Assembly (NCBI GenBank): GCA_030533445.1
Contig: JARPUW010000263.1
Span: 62,001-126,000 of the forward strand
Length of the DNA: 64,000 nt
Origin: Cyprinodon diabolis
Taxonomy: Eukaryota; Chordata; Actinopteri; Cyprinodontiformes; Cyprinodontidae
Direction: 5' to 3'
The position numbers and the translations under genes were made by a program. A model generated the notes under the pieces. It was not told where the DNA came from, did not search any database, and was given only the letters and a program-made list of their open reading frames with translations. Shown here piece by piece: positions 11,164 to 24,976 of the stretch. Positions within the stretch are counted from its first letter, which is position 1, and each line of letters begins with the position of its first letter.

Positions 11164-13819
11164 TGATCTTTTCTGGCAATCATCTAGAGCTGAAAACTAA
11201 CAATATAAAGTAGATTTGAGCAGATGTTTTTGGTTCCAAGCTTCAAATCAGAAGTTGAGGCCAAAACGCTCTTTTCACAGTGAGATAATGCCATTTTGGC
11301 CTCTGGAGTTGTAACAGACAAACCATTAATGATACAGCCATGATCTTTTCTGGCAATCATCTAGAGCTGAAAACTAACAATATAAAGTAGAATTGAGCAG
11401 ATGTTTTTGGTTCCAAGCTTCAAATCAGAAGTTGAGGCCAAAACGCTCTTTTCACAGTGAGATAATGCCATTTTGGCCTCTGGAGTTGTAACAGACAAAC
11501 CATTAATGATACAGCCATGATCTTTTCTGGCAATCATCTAGAGCTGAAAACTAACAATATAAAGTAGATTTGAGCAGATGTTTTTGGTTCCAAGCTTCAA
11601 ATCAGAAGTGGAGGCCAAAACGCTCTTTTCACAGTGAGATAATTCCATTTTGGCCTCTGGAGTTGTAACAGACAAACCATTAATGATACAGCCATGATCT
11701 TTTCAGGCAATCATCTAGAGCTGAAAACTAACAATATAAAGTAGATTTGAGCAGATGTTTTTGGTTCCAAGCTTCAAATCAGAAGTTGAGGCCAAAACGC
11801 TCTTTTCACAGTGAGATAATGCCATTTTGGCCTCTGGAGTTGTAACAGACAAACCATTAATGATACAGCCATGATCTTTTCTGGCAATCATCTAGAGCTG
11901 AAAACTAACAATATTAAGTAGATTTGAGCAGATGTTTTTGGTTTCAAGCTTCAAATCAGAAGGTTGAGGCCAAAACGCTCATTTCACAGTGAGATAATGC
12001 CATTTTGGCCTCTGGAGTTGTAACAGACAAACCATTAAGGATACAGCCATGATCTTTTCTGGCAATCATCTAGAGCTGAAAACTAACAATATAAAGTAGA
12101 TTTGAGCAGATGTTTTTGGTTCCAAGCTTCAAATCAGAAGTGGAGGCCAAAACGCTCTTTTCACAGTGAGATAATGCCATTTTGGCCTCTGGAGTTGTAA
12201 CAGACAAACCATTAATGATACAGCCATGATCTTTTCAGGCAATCATCTAGAGCTGAAAACTAACAATATAAAGTAGATTTGAGCAGATATTTTTGGTTCC
12301 AAGCTTCAAATCAGAAGTTGAGGCCAAAACGCTTTTTTCACAGTGAGATAATGCCATTTTGGCCTCTGGAGTTGTAACAGACAAACCATTAATGATACAG
12401 CCATGATCTTTTCAGGCAATCATCTAGAGCTGAAAACTAAAAATATAAAGTAGATTTGAGCAGATGTTTTTGGTTCCAAGCTTCAAATTAGAAGTTGAGG
12501 CCAAAACGCTCTTTTCACAGTGAGATAATGCCATTTTGGCCTCTGGAGTTGTAACAGACAAACCATTAATGATACAGCCATGATCTTTTCAGGCAATCAT
12601 CTAGAGCTGAAAACTAACAATATAAAGTAGATTTGAGCAGATATTTTTGGTTCCAAGCTTCAAATCAGAAGTTGAGGCCAAAACGCTCTTTTCACAGTGA
12701 GATAATGCCATTTTGGCCTCTGGAGTTGTTACAGACAAAACATTAATGATACAGCCATGATCTTTTCAGGCAATCATCTAGAGCTGAAAACTAAAAATAT
12801 AAAGTAGATTTGAGCAGATGTTTTTGGTTCCAAGCTTCAAATCAGAAGTTGAGGCCAAAACGCTCTTTTCACAGTGAGATAATGCCATTTTGGCCTCTGG
12901 AGTTGTAACAGACAAACCATTAATGATACAGCCATGATCTTTTCAGGCAATCATCTAGAGCTGAAAACTAACAATATTAAGTAGATTTGAGCAGATGTTT
13001 TTGGTTTCAAGCTTCAAATCAGAAGTTGAGGCCAAAACGCTCTTTTCACAGTGAGATAATGCCATTTTGGCCTCTGGAGTTGTAACAGACAAACCATTAA
13101 TGATACAGCCATGATCTTTTCTGGCAATCATCTAGAGCTGAAAACTAACAATATAAAGTAAATTTGAGCAGATGTTTTTGGTTCCAAGCTTCAAATCAGA
13201 AGTGGAGGCAAAAACGCTCATTTCACAGTGAGATAATGCCATTTTGGCCTCTGGAGTTGTAACAGACAAACCATTAATGATACAGCCATGATCTTTTCAG
13301 GCAATCATCTAGAGCTGAAAACTAACAATATAAAGTAGATTTGAGCAGATATTTTTGGTTCCAAGCTTCAAATCAGAAGTTGAGGCCAAAACGCTTTTTT
13401 CACAGTGAGATAATGCCATTTTGGCCTCTGGAGTTGTAACAGACAAACCATTAATGATACAGCCATGATCTTTTCAGGCAATCATCTAGAGCTGAAAACT
13501 AAAAATATAAAGTAGATTTGAGCAGATGTTTTTGGTTCCAAGCTTCAAATCAGAAGTTGAGGCCAAAACGCTCATTTCACAGTGAGATAATGCCATTTTG
13601 GCCTCTGGAGTTGTAACAGACAAACCATTAATGATACAGCCATGATCTTTTCTGGCAATCATCTAGAGCTGAAAACTAACAATATAAAGTAGATTTGAGC
13701 AGATGTTTTTGGTTCCAAGCTTCAAATCAGAAGTTGAGGCCAAAACGCTCTTTTCACAGTGAGATAATGCCATTTTGGCCTCTGGAGTTGTAACAGACAA
13801 ACCATTAATGATACAGCCA
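11164..13819. repeat. 15-monomer unit, 2,656 bp, copy 1
   Basis: Order: E, J, B-like with AATTCCATT, L, A with CATTAAGGATAC, B, C, D with AAATTAGAAG, a C-like monomer with GTTGTTACAG, D, a hybrid A/L monomer (12935), a B-like monomer, C, D, E. The same order and most private variants follow again at exactly +2,656 bp. The length equals 15 monomers of 177 bp plus one extra base from the single 178-bp A monomer. Confidence 0.85.
12935..13111. repeat. Hybrid monomer, A-like centre in a CAGG monomer
   Basis: Starts CAGG like L, has TATTAAG and GGTTTC like type A, then lacks the +1 G and has CTCTTTT like L or E. The mosaic implies two exchange or conversion boundaries: one between monomer positions 11 and 44, the other between about 73 and 92. 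It recurs at 15591-15767 in the duplicated unit, so it predates that duplication. Confidence 0.75.
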
Positions 13820-16475
13820 TGATCTTTTCTGGCAATCATCTAGAGCTGAAAACTAACAATATAAAGTAGATTTGAGCAGATGTTTTTGGTTCCAAGCTTC
13901 AAATCAGAAGTTGAGGCCAAAACGCTCTTTTCACAGTGAGATAATGCCATTTTGGCCTCTGGAGTTGTAACAGACAAACCATTAATGATACAGCCATGAT
14001 CTTTTCTGGCAATCATCTAGAGCTGAAAACTAACAATATAAAGTAGAATTGAGCAGATGTTTTTGGTTCCAAGCTTCAAATCAGAAGTTGAGGCCAAAAC
14101 GCTCTTTTCACAGTGAGATAATGCCATTTTGGCCTCTGGAGTTGTAACAGACAAACCATTAATGATACAGCCATGATCTTTTCTGGCAATCATCTAGAGC
14201 TGAAAACTAACAATATAAAGTAGATTTGAGCAGATGTTTTTGGTTCCAAGCTTCAAATCAGAAGTTGAGGCCAAAACGCTCTTTTCACAGTGAGATAATT
14301 CCATTTTGGCCTCTGGAGTTGTAACAGACAAACCATTAATGATACAGCCATGATCTTTTCAGGCAATCATCTAGAGCTGAAAACTAACAATATAAAGTAG
14401 ATTTGAGCAGATGTTTTTGGTTCCAAGCTTCAAATCAGAAGTTGAGGCCAAAACGCTCTTTTCACAGTGAGATAATGCCATTTTGGCCTCTGGAGTTGTA
14501 ACAGACAAACCATTAATGATACAGCCATGATCTTTTCTGGCAATCATCTAGAGCTGAAAACTAACAATATTAAGTAGATTTGAGCAGATGTTTTTGGTTT
14601 CAAGCTTCAAATCAGAAGGTTGAGGCCAAAACGCTCATTTCACAGTGAGATAATGCCATTTTGGCCTCTGGAGTTGTAACAGACAAACCATTAAGGATAC
14701 AGCCATGATCTTTTCTGGCAATCATCTAGAGCTGAAAACTAACAATATAAAGTAGATTTGAGCAGATGTTTTTGGTTCCAAGCTTCAAATCAGAAGTGGA
14801 GGCCAAAACGCTCTTTTCACAGTGAGATAATGCCATTTTGGCCTCTGGAGTTGTAACAGACAAACCATTAATGATACAGCCATGATCTTTTCAGGCAATC
14901 ATCTAGAGCTGAAAACTAACAATATAAAGTAGATTTGAGCAGATATTTTTGGTTCCAAGCTTCAAATCAGAAGTTGAGGCCAAAACGCTTTTTTCACAGT
15001 GAGATAATGCCATTTTGGCCTCTGGAGTTGTAACAGACAAACCATTAATGATACAGCCATGATCTTTTCAGGCAATCATCTAGAGCTGAAAACTAAAAAT
15101 ATAAAGTAGATTTGAGCAGATGTTTTTGGTTCCAAGCTTCAAATTAGAAGTTGAGGCCAAAACGCTCTTTTCACAGTGAGATAATGCCATTTTGGCCTCT
15201 GGAGTTGTAACAGACAAACCATTAATGATACAGCCATGATCTTTTCAGGCAATCATCTAGAGCTGAAAACTAACAATATAAAGTAGATTTGAGCAGATAT
15301 TTTTGGTTCCAAGCTTCAAATCAGAAGTTGAGGCCAAAACGCTCTTTTCACAGTGAGATAATGCCATTTTGGCCTCTGGAGTTGTTACAGACAAAACATT
15401 AATGATACAGCCATGATCTTTTCAGGCAATCATCTAGAGCTGAAAACTAAAAATATAAAGTAGATTTGAGCAGATGTTTTTGGTTCCAAGCTTCAAATCA
15501 GAAGTTGAGGCCAAAACGCTCTTTTCACAGTGAGATAATGCCATTTTGGCCTCTGGAGTTGTAACAGACAAACCATTAATGATACAGCCATGATCTTTTC
15601 AGGCAATCATCTAGAGCTGAAAACTAACAATATTAAGTAGATTTGAGCAGATGTTTTTGGTTTCAAGCTTCAAATCAGAAGTTGAGGCCAAAACGCTCTT
15701 TTCACAGTGAGATAATGCCATTTTGGCCTCTGGAGTTGTAACAGACAAACCATTAATGATACAGCCATGATCTTTTCTGGCAATCATCTAGAGCTGAAAA
15801 CTAACAATATAAAGTAGATTTGAGCAGATGTTTTTGGTTCCAAGCTTCAAATCAGAAGTGGAGGCCAAAACGCTCATTTCACAGTGAGATAATGCCATTT
15901 TGGCCTCTGGAGTTGTAACAGACAAACCATTAATGATACAGCCATGATCTTTTCAGGCAATCATCTAGAGCTGAAAACTAACAATATAAAGTAGATTTGA
16001 GCAGATATTTTTGGTTCCAAGCTTCAAATCAGAAGTTGAGGCCAAAACGCTTTTTTCACAGTGAGATAATGCCATTTTGGCCTCTGGAGTTGTAACAGAC
16101 AAACCATTAATGATACAGCCATGATCTTTTCAGGCAATCATCTAGAGCTGAAAACTAAAAATATAAAGTAGATTTGAGCAGATGTTTTTGGTTCCAAGCT
16201 TCAAATCAGAAGTTGGCGCCAAAACGCTCTTTTCACAGTGAGATAATGCCATTTTGGCCTCTGGAGTTGTAACAGACAAACCATTAATGATACAGCCATG
16301 ATCTTTTCTGGCAATCATCTAGAGCTGAAAACTAACAATATAAAGTAGATTTGAGCAGATGTTTTTGGTTCCAAGCTTCAAATCAGAAGTTGAGGCCAAA
16401 ACGCTCTTTTCACAGTGAGATAATGCCATTTTGGCCTCTGGAGTTGTAACAGACAAACCATTAATGATACAGCCA
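13820..16475. repeat. 15-monomer unit, 2,656 bp, copy 2
   Basis: Repeats the previous unit monomer by monomer, including CATTAAGGATAC in A (14528), AAATTAGAAG in D (15060), GTTGTTACAG (15237) and the hybrid A/L monomer (15591). Differences include AATTCCATT now sitting on an AAGTTGAGG monomer (14174), and AAGTTGGCGCC in the D at 16122. The shared rare variants make a tandem duplication by unequal exchange the simplest reading. Confidence 0.85.
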
Positions 16476-18424
16476 TGATCTTTTCTGGCAATCATCTAGA
16501 GCTGAAAACTAACAATATAAAGTAGATTTGAGCAGATGTTTTTGGTTCCAAGCTTCAAATCAGAAGGTTGAGGCCAAAACGCTCTTTTCACAGTGAGATA
16601 ATGCCATTTTGGCCTCTGGAGTTGTAACAGACAAACCATTAATGATACAGCCATGATCTTTTCTGGCAATCATCTAGAGCTGAAAACTAACAATATAAAG
16701 TATATTTGAGCAGACGTTTTTGGTTCCAAGCTTCAAATCAGAAGTTGAGGCCAAAACGCTCATTTCACAGTGAGATAATGCCATTCTGGCCTCTGGAGTT
16801 GTAACAGACAAACCATTAATGATACAGCCATGATCTTTTCTGGCAATCATCTAGAGCTGAAAACTAACAATATAAAGTAGATTTTAGCAGAAGTTTTTGG
16901 TTCCAAGCTTCAAATCAGAAGTTGAGGCCAAAACGCTCTTTTCACAGTGAGATAATGCCATTTTGGCCTCTGGAGTTGTAACAGACAAACCATTAATGAT
17001 ACAGCCATGATCTTTTCAGGCAATCATCTAGAGCTGAAAACTAAAAATATAAAGTAGATTTGAGCAGATGTTTTTGGTTCCAAGCTTCAAATCAGAAGTT
17101 GAGGCCAAAACGCTCTTTTCACAGTGAGATAATGCCATTTTGGCCTCTGGAGTTGTAACAGACAAACCATTAATGATACAGCCATGATCTTTTCTGGCAA
17201 TCATCTAGAGCTGAAAACTAACAATATAAAGTAGATTTGAGCAGATGTTTTTGGTTCCAAGCTTCAAATCAGAAGTTGAGGCCAAAACGCTCTTTTCACA
17301 GTGAGATAATGCCATTTTGGCCTCTGGAGTTGTAACAGACAAACCATTAATGATACAGCCATGATCTTTTCTGGCAATCATCTAGAGCTGAAAACTAACA
17401 ATATAAAGTAGAATTGAGCAGATGTTTTTGGTTCCAAGCTTCAAATCAGAAGTTCAGGCCAAAACGGTCTTTTCACAGTGAGATAATGCCATTTTGGCCT
17501 CTGGAGTTGTAACAGACAAACCATTAATGATACAGCCATGATCTTTTCTGGCAATCATCTAGAGCTGAAAACTAACAATATAAAGTAGATTTGAGCAGAT
17601 GTTTTTGGTTCCAAGCTTCAAATCAGAAGTTGAGGCCAAAACGCTCTTTTCACAGTGAGATAATGCCATTTTGGCCTCTGGAGTTGTAACAGACAAACCA
17701 TTAATGATACAGCCATGATCTTTTCTGGCAATCATCTAGAGCTGAAAACTAACAATATAAAGTAGATTTGAGCAGATGTTTTTGGTTCCAAGCTTCAAAT
17801 CAGAAGTTGAGGCCAAAACGCTCTTTTCACAGTGAGATAATGCCATTTTGGCCTCTGGAGTTGTAACAGACAAACCATTAATGATACAGCCATGATCTTT
17901 TCAGGCAATCATCTAGAGCTGAAAACTAACAATATAAAGTAGATTTGAGCAGATGTATTTGGTTCCAAGCTTCAAATCAGAAGTTGAGGCCAAAACGCTC
18001 TTTTCACAGTGAGATAATGCCATTTTGGCCTCTGGAGTTGTAACAGACAAACCATTAATGATACAGCCATGATCTTTTCTGGCAATCATCTAGAGCTGAA
18101 AACTAACAATATAAAGTAGATTTGAGCAGATGTTTTTGGTTCCAAGCTTCAAATCAGAAGTTGAGGCCAAAACGCTCTTTTCACAGTGAGATAATGCCAT
18201 TTTGGCCTCTGGAGTTGTAACAGACAAACCATTAATGATACAGCCATGATCTTTTCTGGCAATCATCTAGAGCTGAAAACTAACAATATAAAGTAGATTT
18301 GAGCAGATGTTTTTGGTTCCAAGCTTCAAATCAGAAGGTTGAGGCCAAAACGCTCTTTTCACAGTGAGATAATGCCATTTTGGCCTCTGGAGTTGTAACA
18401 GACAAACCATTAATGATACAGCCA
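16476..18424. repeat. Mixed satellite segment, first F and H monomers
   Basis: Eleven monomers in the order I, N, E, D, E, F, E, E, H, E, I. The monomer at 17362 is the first F type (TAGAATT with AGTTCAGG, plus a private CGGTCTTTT), and 17893 is the first H type (GTATTTGG). These types later become fixed members of the alpha HOR. Private changes include GACGTTTTTGG and ATTCTGGCC in the N monomer at 16654, and ATTTTAGCAGAAG at 16831. No multi-copy HOR is visible in this stretch. Confidence 0.8.
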
Positions 18425-20018
18425 TGATCTTTTCTGGCAATCATCTAGAGCTGAAAACTAACAATATAAAGTATATTTGAGCAGATGTTTTTGGTTCCAA
18501 GCTTCAAATCAGAAGTTGAGGCCAAAACGCTCATTTCACAGTGAGATAATGCCATTTTGGCCTCTGGAGTTGTAACAGACAAACCATTAATGATACAGCC
18601 ATGATCTTTTCTGGCAATCATCTAGAGCTGAAAACTAACAATATAAAGTAGATTTGAGCAGATGTTTTTGGTTCCAAGCTTCAAATCAGAAGTTGAGGCC
18701 AAAACGCTCTTTTCACAGTGAGATAATGCCATTTTGGCCTCTGGAGTTGTAACAGACAAACCATTAATGATACAGCCATGATCTTTTCTGGCAATCATCT
18801 AGAGCTGAAAACTAACAATATTAAGTAGATTTGAGCAGATGTTTTTGGTTTCAAGCTTCAAATCAGAAGGTTGAGGCAAAAACGCTCATTTCACAGTGAG
18901 ATAATGCCATTTTGGCCTCTGGAGTTGTAACAGACAAACCATTAATGATACAGCCATGATCTTTTCTGGCAATCATCTAGAGTTGAAAACTAACAATATA
19001 AAGTAGATTTGAGCAGATGTTTTTGGTTCCAAGCTTCAAATCAGAAGTGGAGGCCAAAACGCTCTTTTCACAGTGAGATAATGCCATTTTGGCCTCTGGA
19101 GTTGTAACAGACAAACCATTAATGATACAGCCATGATATTTTCAGGCAATCATCTAGAGCTGAAAACTAACAATATAAAGTAGATTTGAGCAGATATTTT
19201 TGGTTCCAAGCTTCAAATCAGAAGTTGAGGCCAAAACGCTTTTTTCACAGTGAGATAATGCCATTTTGGCCTCTGGAGTTGTAACAGACAAACCATTAAT
19301 GATACAGCCATGATCTTTTCAGGCAATCATCTAGAGCTGAAAACTAAAAATATAAAGTAGATTTGAGCAGATGTTTTTGGTTCCAAGCTTCAAATCAGAA
19401 GTTGAGGCCAAAACGCTCTTTTCACAGTGAGATAATGCCATTTTGGCCTCTGGAGTTGTAACAGACAAACCATTAATGATACAGCCATGATCTTTTCTGG
19501 CAATCATCTAGAGCTGAAAACTAACAATATAAAGTAGATTTGAGCAGATGTTTTTGGTTCCAAGCTTCAAATCAGAAGTTGAGGCCAAAACGCTCTTTTC
19601 ACAGTGAGATAATGCCATTTTGGCCTCTGGAGTTGTAACAGACAAACCATTAATGATACAGCCATGATCTTTTCTGGCAATCATCTAGAGCTGAAAACTA
19701 ACAATATAAAGTAGAATTGAGCAGATGTTTTTGGTTCCAAGCTTCAAATCAGAAGTTCAGGCCAAAACGCTCTTTTCACAGTGAGATAATGCCATTTTGG
19801 CCTCTGGAGTTGTAACAGACAAACCATTAATGATACAGCCATGATCTTTTCTGGCAATCATCTAGAGCTGAAAACTAACAATATAAAGTAGATTTGAGCA
19901 GATGTTTTTGGTTCCAAGCTTCAAATCAGAAGTTGAGGCCAAAACGCTCTTTTCACAGTGAGATAATGCCATTTTGGCCTCTGGAGTTGTAACAGACAAA
20001 CCATTAATGATACAGCCA
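18425..20018. repeat. 9-monomer unit, 1,594 bp, copy 1
   Basis: Order N, E, A, B, C, D, E, F, E. Private tags are GAGGCAAAAACG in A (18779), AGTTGAAAAC in B (18957) and CATGATATTTTCAGG in C (19134). All three tags recur in the next unit at +1,594 bp, which shows a direct tandem duplication of nine monomers. Confidence 0.87.
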
Positions 20019-21612
20019 TGATCTTTTCTGGCAATCATCTAGAGCTGAAAACTAACAATATAAAGTATATTTGAGCAGATGTTTTTGGTTCCAAGCTTCA
20101 AATCAGAAGTTGAGGCCAAAACGCTCATTTCACAGTGAGATAATGCCATTTTGGCCTCTGGAGTTGTAACAGACAAACCATTAATGATACAGCCATGATC
20201 TTTTCTGGCAATCATCTAGAGCTGAAAACTAACAATATAAAGTAGATTTGAGCAGATGTTTTTGGTTCCAAGCTTCAAATCAGAAGTTGAGGCCAAAACG
20301 CTCTTTTCACAGTGAGATAATGCCATTTTGGCCTCTGGAGTTGTAACAGACAAACCATTAATGATACAGCCATGATCTTTTCTGGCAATCATCTAGAGCT
20401 GAAAACTAACAATATTAAGTAGATTTGAGCAGATGTTTTTGGTTTCAAGCTTCAAATCAGAAGGTTGAGGCAAAAACGCTCATTTCACAGTGAGATAATG
20501 CCATTTTGGCTTCTGGAGTTGTAACAGACAAACCATTAATGATACAGCCATGATCTTTTCTGGCAATCATCTAGAGTTGAAAACTAACAATATAAAGTAG
20601 ATTTGAGCAGATGTTTTTGGTTCCAAGCTTCAAATCAGAAGTGGAGGCCAAAACGCTCTTTTCACAGTGAGATAATGCCATTTTGGCCTCTGGAGTTGTA
20701 ACAGACAAACCATTAATGATACAGCCATGATATTTTCAGGCAATCATCTAGAGCTGAAAACTAACAATATAAAGTAGATTTGAGCAGATATTTTTGGTTC
20801 CAAGCTTCAAATCAGAAGTTGAGGCCAAAACGCTTTTTTCACAGTGAGATAATGCCATTTTGGCCTCTGGAGTTGTAACAGACAAACCATTAATGATACA
20901 GCCATGATCTTTTCAGGCAATCATCTAGAGCTGAAAACTAAAAATATAAAGTAGATTTGAGCAGATGTTTTTGGTTCCAAGCTTCAAATCAGAAGTTGAG
21001 GCCAAAACGCTCTTTTCACAGTGAGATAATGCCATTTTGGCCTCTGGAGTTGTAACAGACAAACCATTAATGATACAGCCATGATCTTTTCTGGCAATCA
21101 TCTAGAGCTGAAAACTAACAATATAAAGTAGATTTGAGCAGATGTTTTTGGTTCCAAGCTTCAAATCAGAAGTTGAGGCCAAAACGCTCTTTTCACAGTG
21201 AGATAATGCCATTTTGGCCTCTGGAGTTGTAACAGACAAACCATTAATGATACAGCCATGATCTTTTCTGGCAATCATCTAGAGCTGAAAACTAACAATA
21301 TAAAGTAGAATTGAGCAGATGTTTTTGGTTCCAAGCTTCAAATCAGAAGTTCAGGCCAAAACGCTCTTTTCACAGTGAGATAATGCCATTTTGGCCTCTG
21401 GAGTTGTAACAGACAAACCATTAATGATACAGCCATGATCTTTTCTGGCAATCATCTAGAGCTGAAAACTAACAATATAAAGTAGATTTGAGCAGATGTT
21501 TTTGGTTCCAAGCTTCAAATCAGAAGTTGAGGCCAAAACGCTCTTTTCACAGTGAGATAATGCCATTTTGGCCTCTGGAGTTGTAACAGACAAACCATTA
21601 ATGATACAGCCA
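20019..21612. repeat. 9-monomer unit, 1,594 bp, copy 2
   Basis: Repeats N, E, A, B, C, D, E, F, E with the same three private tags at 20373, 20551 and 20728. One difference noted: GGCTTCTGG in the A monomer here against GGCCTCTGG in copy 1. The near-identity suggests a recent event. Confidence 0.87.
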
Positions 21613-24268
21613 TGATCTTTTCAGGCAATCATCTAGAGCTGAAAACTGACAATATAAAGTAGATTTGAGCAGATGTTTTTGGTTCCAAGCTTCAAATCAG
21701 AAGTTGAGGCCAAAACGCTCTTTTCACAGTGAGATAATGCCATTTTGGCCTCTGGAGTTGTAACAGACAAACCATTAATGATACAGCCATGATCTTTTCA
21801 GGCAATCATCTAGAGCTGAAAACTAACAATATAAAGTAGATTTGAGCAGATGTTTTTGGTTCCAAGCTTCAAATCAGAAGTTGAGGCCAAAACGCTCTTT
21901 TCACAGTGAGATAATGCCATTTTGGCCTCTGGAGTTGTAACAGACAAACCATTAATGATACAGCCATGATCTTTTCTGGCAATCATCTAGAGCTGAAAAC
22001 TAACAATATAAAGTATATTTGAGCAGATGTTTTTGGTTCCAAGCTACAAAACAGAAGTTGAGGCCAAAACGCTCATTTCACAGTGAGATAATGCCATTTT
22101 GGCCTCTGGAGTTGTAACAGACAAACCATTAATGATACAGCCATGATCTTTTCTGGCAATCATCTAGAGCTGAAAACTAACAATATAAAGTAGATTTGAG
22201 CAGATGTTTTTGGTTCCAAGCTTCAAATCAGAAGTTGAGGCCAAAACGCTCTTTTCACAGTGAGATAATGCCATTTTGGCCTCTGGAGTTGTAACAGACA
22301 AACCATTAATGATACAGCCATGATCTTTTCTGGCAATCATCTAGAGCTGAAAACTAACAATATAAAGTATATTTGAGCAGATGTTTTTGGTTCCAAGCTA
22401 CAAAACAGAAGTTGAGGCCAAAACGCTCATTTCACAGTGAGATAATGCCATTTTGGCCTCTGGAGTTGTAACAGACAAACCATTAATGATACAGCCATGA
22501 TCTTTTCTGGCAATCATCTAGAGCTGAAAACTAACAATATAAAGTAGATTTGAGCAGATGTTTTTGGTTCCAAGCTTCAAATCAGAAGTTGAGGCCAAAA
22601 CGCTCTTTTCACAGTGAGATAATGCCATTTTGGCCTCTGGAGTTGTAACAGACAAACCATTAATGATACAGCCATGATCTTTTCTGGCAATCATCTAGAG
22701 CTGAAAACTAACAATATAAAGTATATTTGAGCAGATGTTTTTGGTTCCAAGCTACAAAACAGAAGTTGAGGCCAAAACGCTCATTTCACAGTGAGATAAT
22801 GCCATTTTGGCCTCTGGAGTTGTAACAGACAAACCATTAATGATACAGCCATGATCTTTTCTGGCAATCATCTAGAGCTGAAAACTAACAATATAAAGTA
22901 GATTTGAGCAGATGTTTTTGGTTCCAAGCTTCAAATCAGAAGTTGAGGCCAAAACGCTCTTTTCACAGTGAGATAATGCCATTTTGGCCTCTGGAGTTGT
23001 AACAGACAAACCATTAATGATACAGCCATGATCTTTTCTGGCAATCATCTAGAGCTGAAAACTAACAATATAAAGTATATTTGAGCAGATGTTTTTGGTT
23101 CCAAGCTACAAAACAGAAGTTGAGGCCAAAACGCTCATTTCACAGTGAGATAATGCCATTTTGGCCTCTGGAGTTGTAACAGACAAACCATTAATGATAC
23201 AGCCATGATCTTTTCTGGCAATCATCTAGAGCTGAAAACTAACAATATAAAGTAGATTTGAGCAGATGTTTTTGGTTTCAAGCTTCAAATCAGAAGGTTG
23301 AGGCCAAAACGCTCATTTCACAGTGAGATAATGCCATTTTGGCCTCTGGAGTTGTAACAGACAAACCATTAATGATACAGCCATGATCTTTTCTGGCAAT
23401 CATCTAGAGCTGAAAACTAACAATATAAAGTAGATTTGAGCAGATGTTTTTGGTTCCAAGCTTCAAATCAGAAGTGGAGGCCAAAACGCTCTTTTCACAG
23501 TGAGATAATGCCATTTTGGCCTCTGGAGTTGTAACAGACAAACCATTAATGATACAGCCATGATCTTTTCAGGCAATCATCTAGAGCTGAAAACTAACAA
23601 TATAAAGTAGATTTGAGCAGATATTTTTGGTTCCAAGCTTCAAATCAGAAGTTGAGGCCAAAACGCTTTTTTCACAGTGAGATAATGCCATTTTGGCCTC
23701 TGGAGTTGTAACAGACAAACCATTAATGATACAGCCATGATCTTTTCAGGCAATCATCTAGAGCTGAAAACTAAAAATATAAAGTAGATTTGAGCAGATG
23801 TTTTTGGTTCCAAGCTTCAAATCAGAAGTTGAGGCCAAAACGCTCTTTTCACAGTGAGATAATGCCATTTTGGCCTCTGGAGTTGTAACAGACAAACCAT
23901 TAATGATACAGCCATGATCTTTTCTGGCAATCATCTAGAGCTGAAAACTAACAATATAAAGTAGATTTGAGCAGATGTTTTTGGTTCCAAGCTTCAAATC
24001 AGAAGTTGAGGCCAAAACGCTCTTTTCACAGTGAGATAATGCCATTTTGGCCTCTGGAGTTGTAACAGACAAACCATTAATGATACAGCCATGATCTTTT
24101 CTGGCAATCATCTAGAGCTGAAAACTAACAATATAAAGTAGAATTGAGCAGATGTTTTTGGTTCCAAGCTTCAAATCAGAAGTTCAGGCCAAAACGCTCT
24201 TTTCACAGTGAGATAATGCCATTTTGGCCTCTGGAGTTGTAACAGACAAACCATTAATGATACAGCCA
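21613..24268. repeat. P-E dimer block, copy 1 (15 monomers)
   Basis: Order: a CAGG monomer with AACTGACAAT, L, then P-E-P-E-P-E-P (21967-23205), then an A variant with TATAAAG (23206), B, C, D, E, F. P monomers combine AGTATATTT, AAGCTACAAAAC and CTCATTT and have lost the HindIII site. In this stretch the local repeat unit is a 354-bp dimer. P is confined to this block and its copy at 24977-27278. Confidence 0.87.
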
Positions 24269-24976
24269 TGATCTTTTCAGGCAATCATCTAGAGCTGAAA
24301 ACTAAAAATATAAAGTAGATTTGAGCAGATGTTTTTGGTTCCAAGCTTCAAATCAGAAGTTGAGGCCAAAACGCTCTTTTCACAGTGAGATAATGCCATT
24401 TTGGCCTCTGGAGTTGTAACAGACAAACCATTAATGATACAGCCATGATCTTTTCTGGCAATCATCTAGAGCTGAAAACTAACAATATAAAGTAGATTTG
24501 AGCAGATGTTTTTGGTTCCAAGCTTCAAATCAGAAGTTGAGGCCAAAACGCTCTTTTCACAGTGAGATAATGCCATTTTGGCCTCTGGAGTTGTAACAGA
24601 CAAACCATTAATGATACAGCCATGATCTTTTCTGGCAATCATCTAGAGCTGAAAACTAACAATATAAAGTAGAATTGAGCAGATGTTTTTGGTTCCAAGC
24701 TTCAAATCAGAAGTTCAGGCCAAAACGCTCTTTTCACAGTGAGATAATGCCATTTTGGCCTCTGGAGTTGTAACAGACAAACCATTAATGATACAGCCAT
24801 GATCTTTTCTGGCAATCATCTAGAGCTGAAAACTAACAATATAAAGTAGATTTGAGCAGATGTTTTTGGTTCCAAGCTTCAAATCAGAAGTTGAGGCCAA
24901 AACGCTCTTTTCACAGTGAGATAATGCCATTTTGGCCTCTGGAGTTGTAACAGACAAACCATTAATGATACAGCCA
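24269..24976. repeat. Four-monomer linker D-E-F-E
   Basis: Monomers at 24269 (D), 24446 (E), 24623 (F) and 24800 (E) join the two P-E blocks. Because E-F also precedes it (23915-24268), this gives two F monomers 531 bp apart, which fits a short local duplication. Confidence 0.8.
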
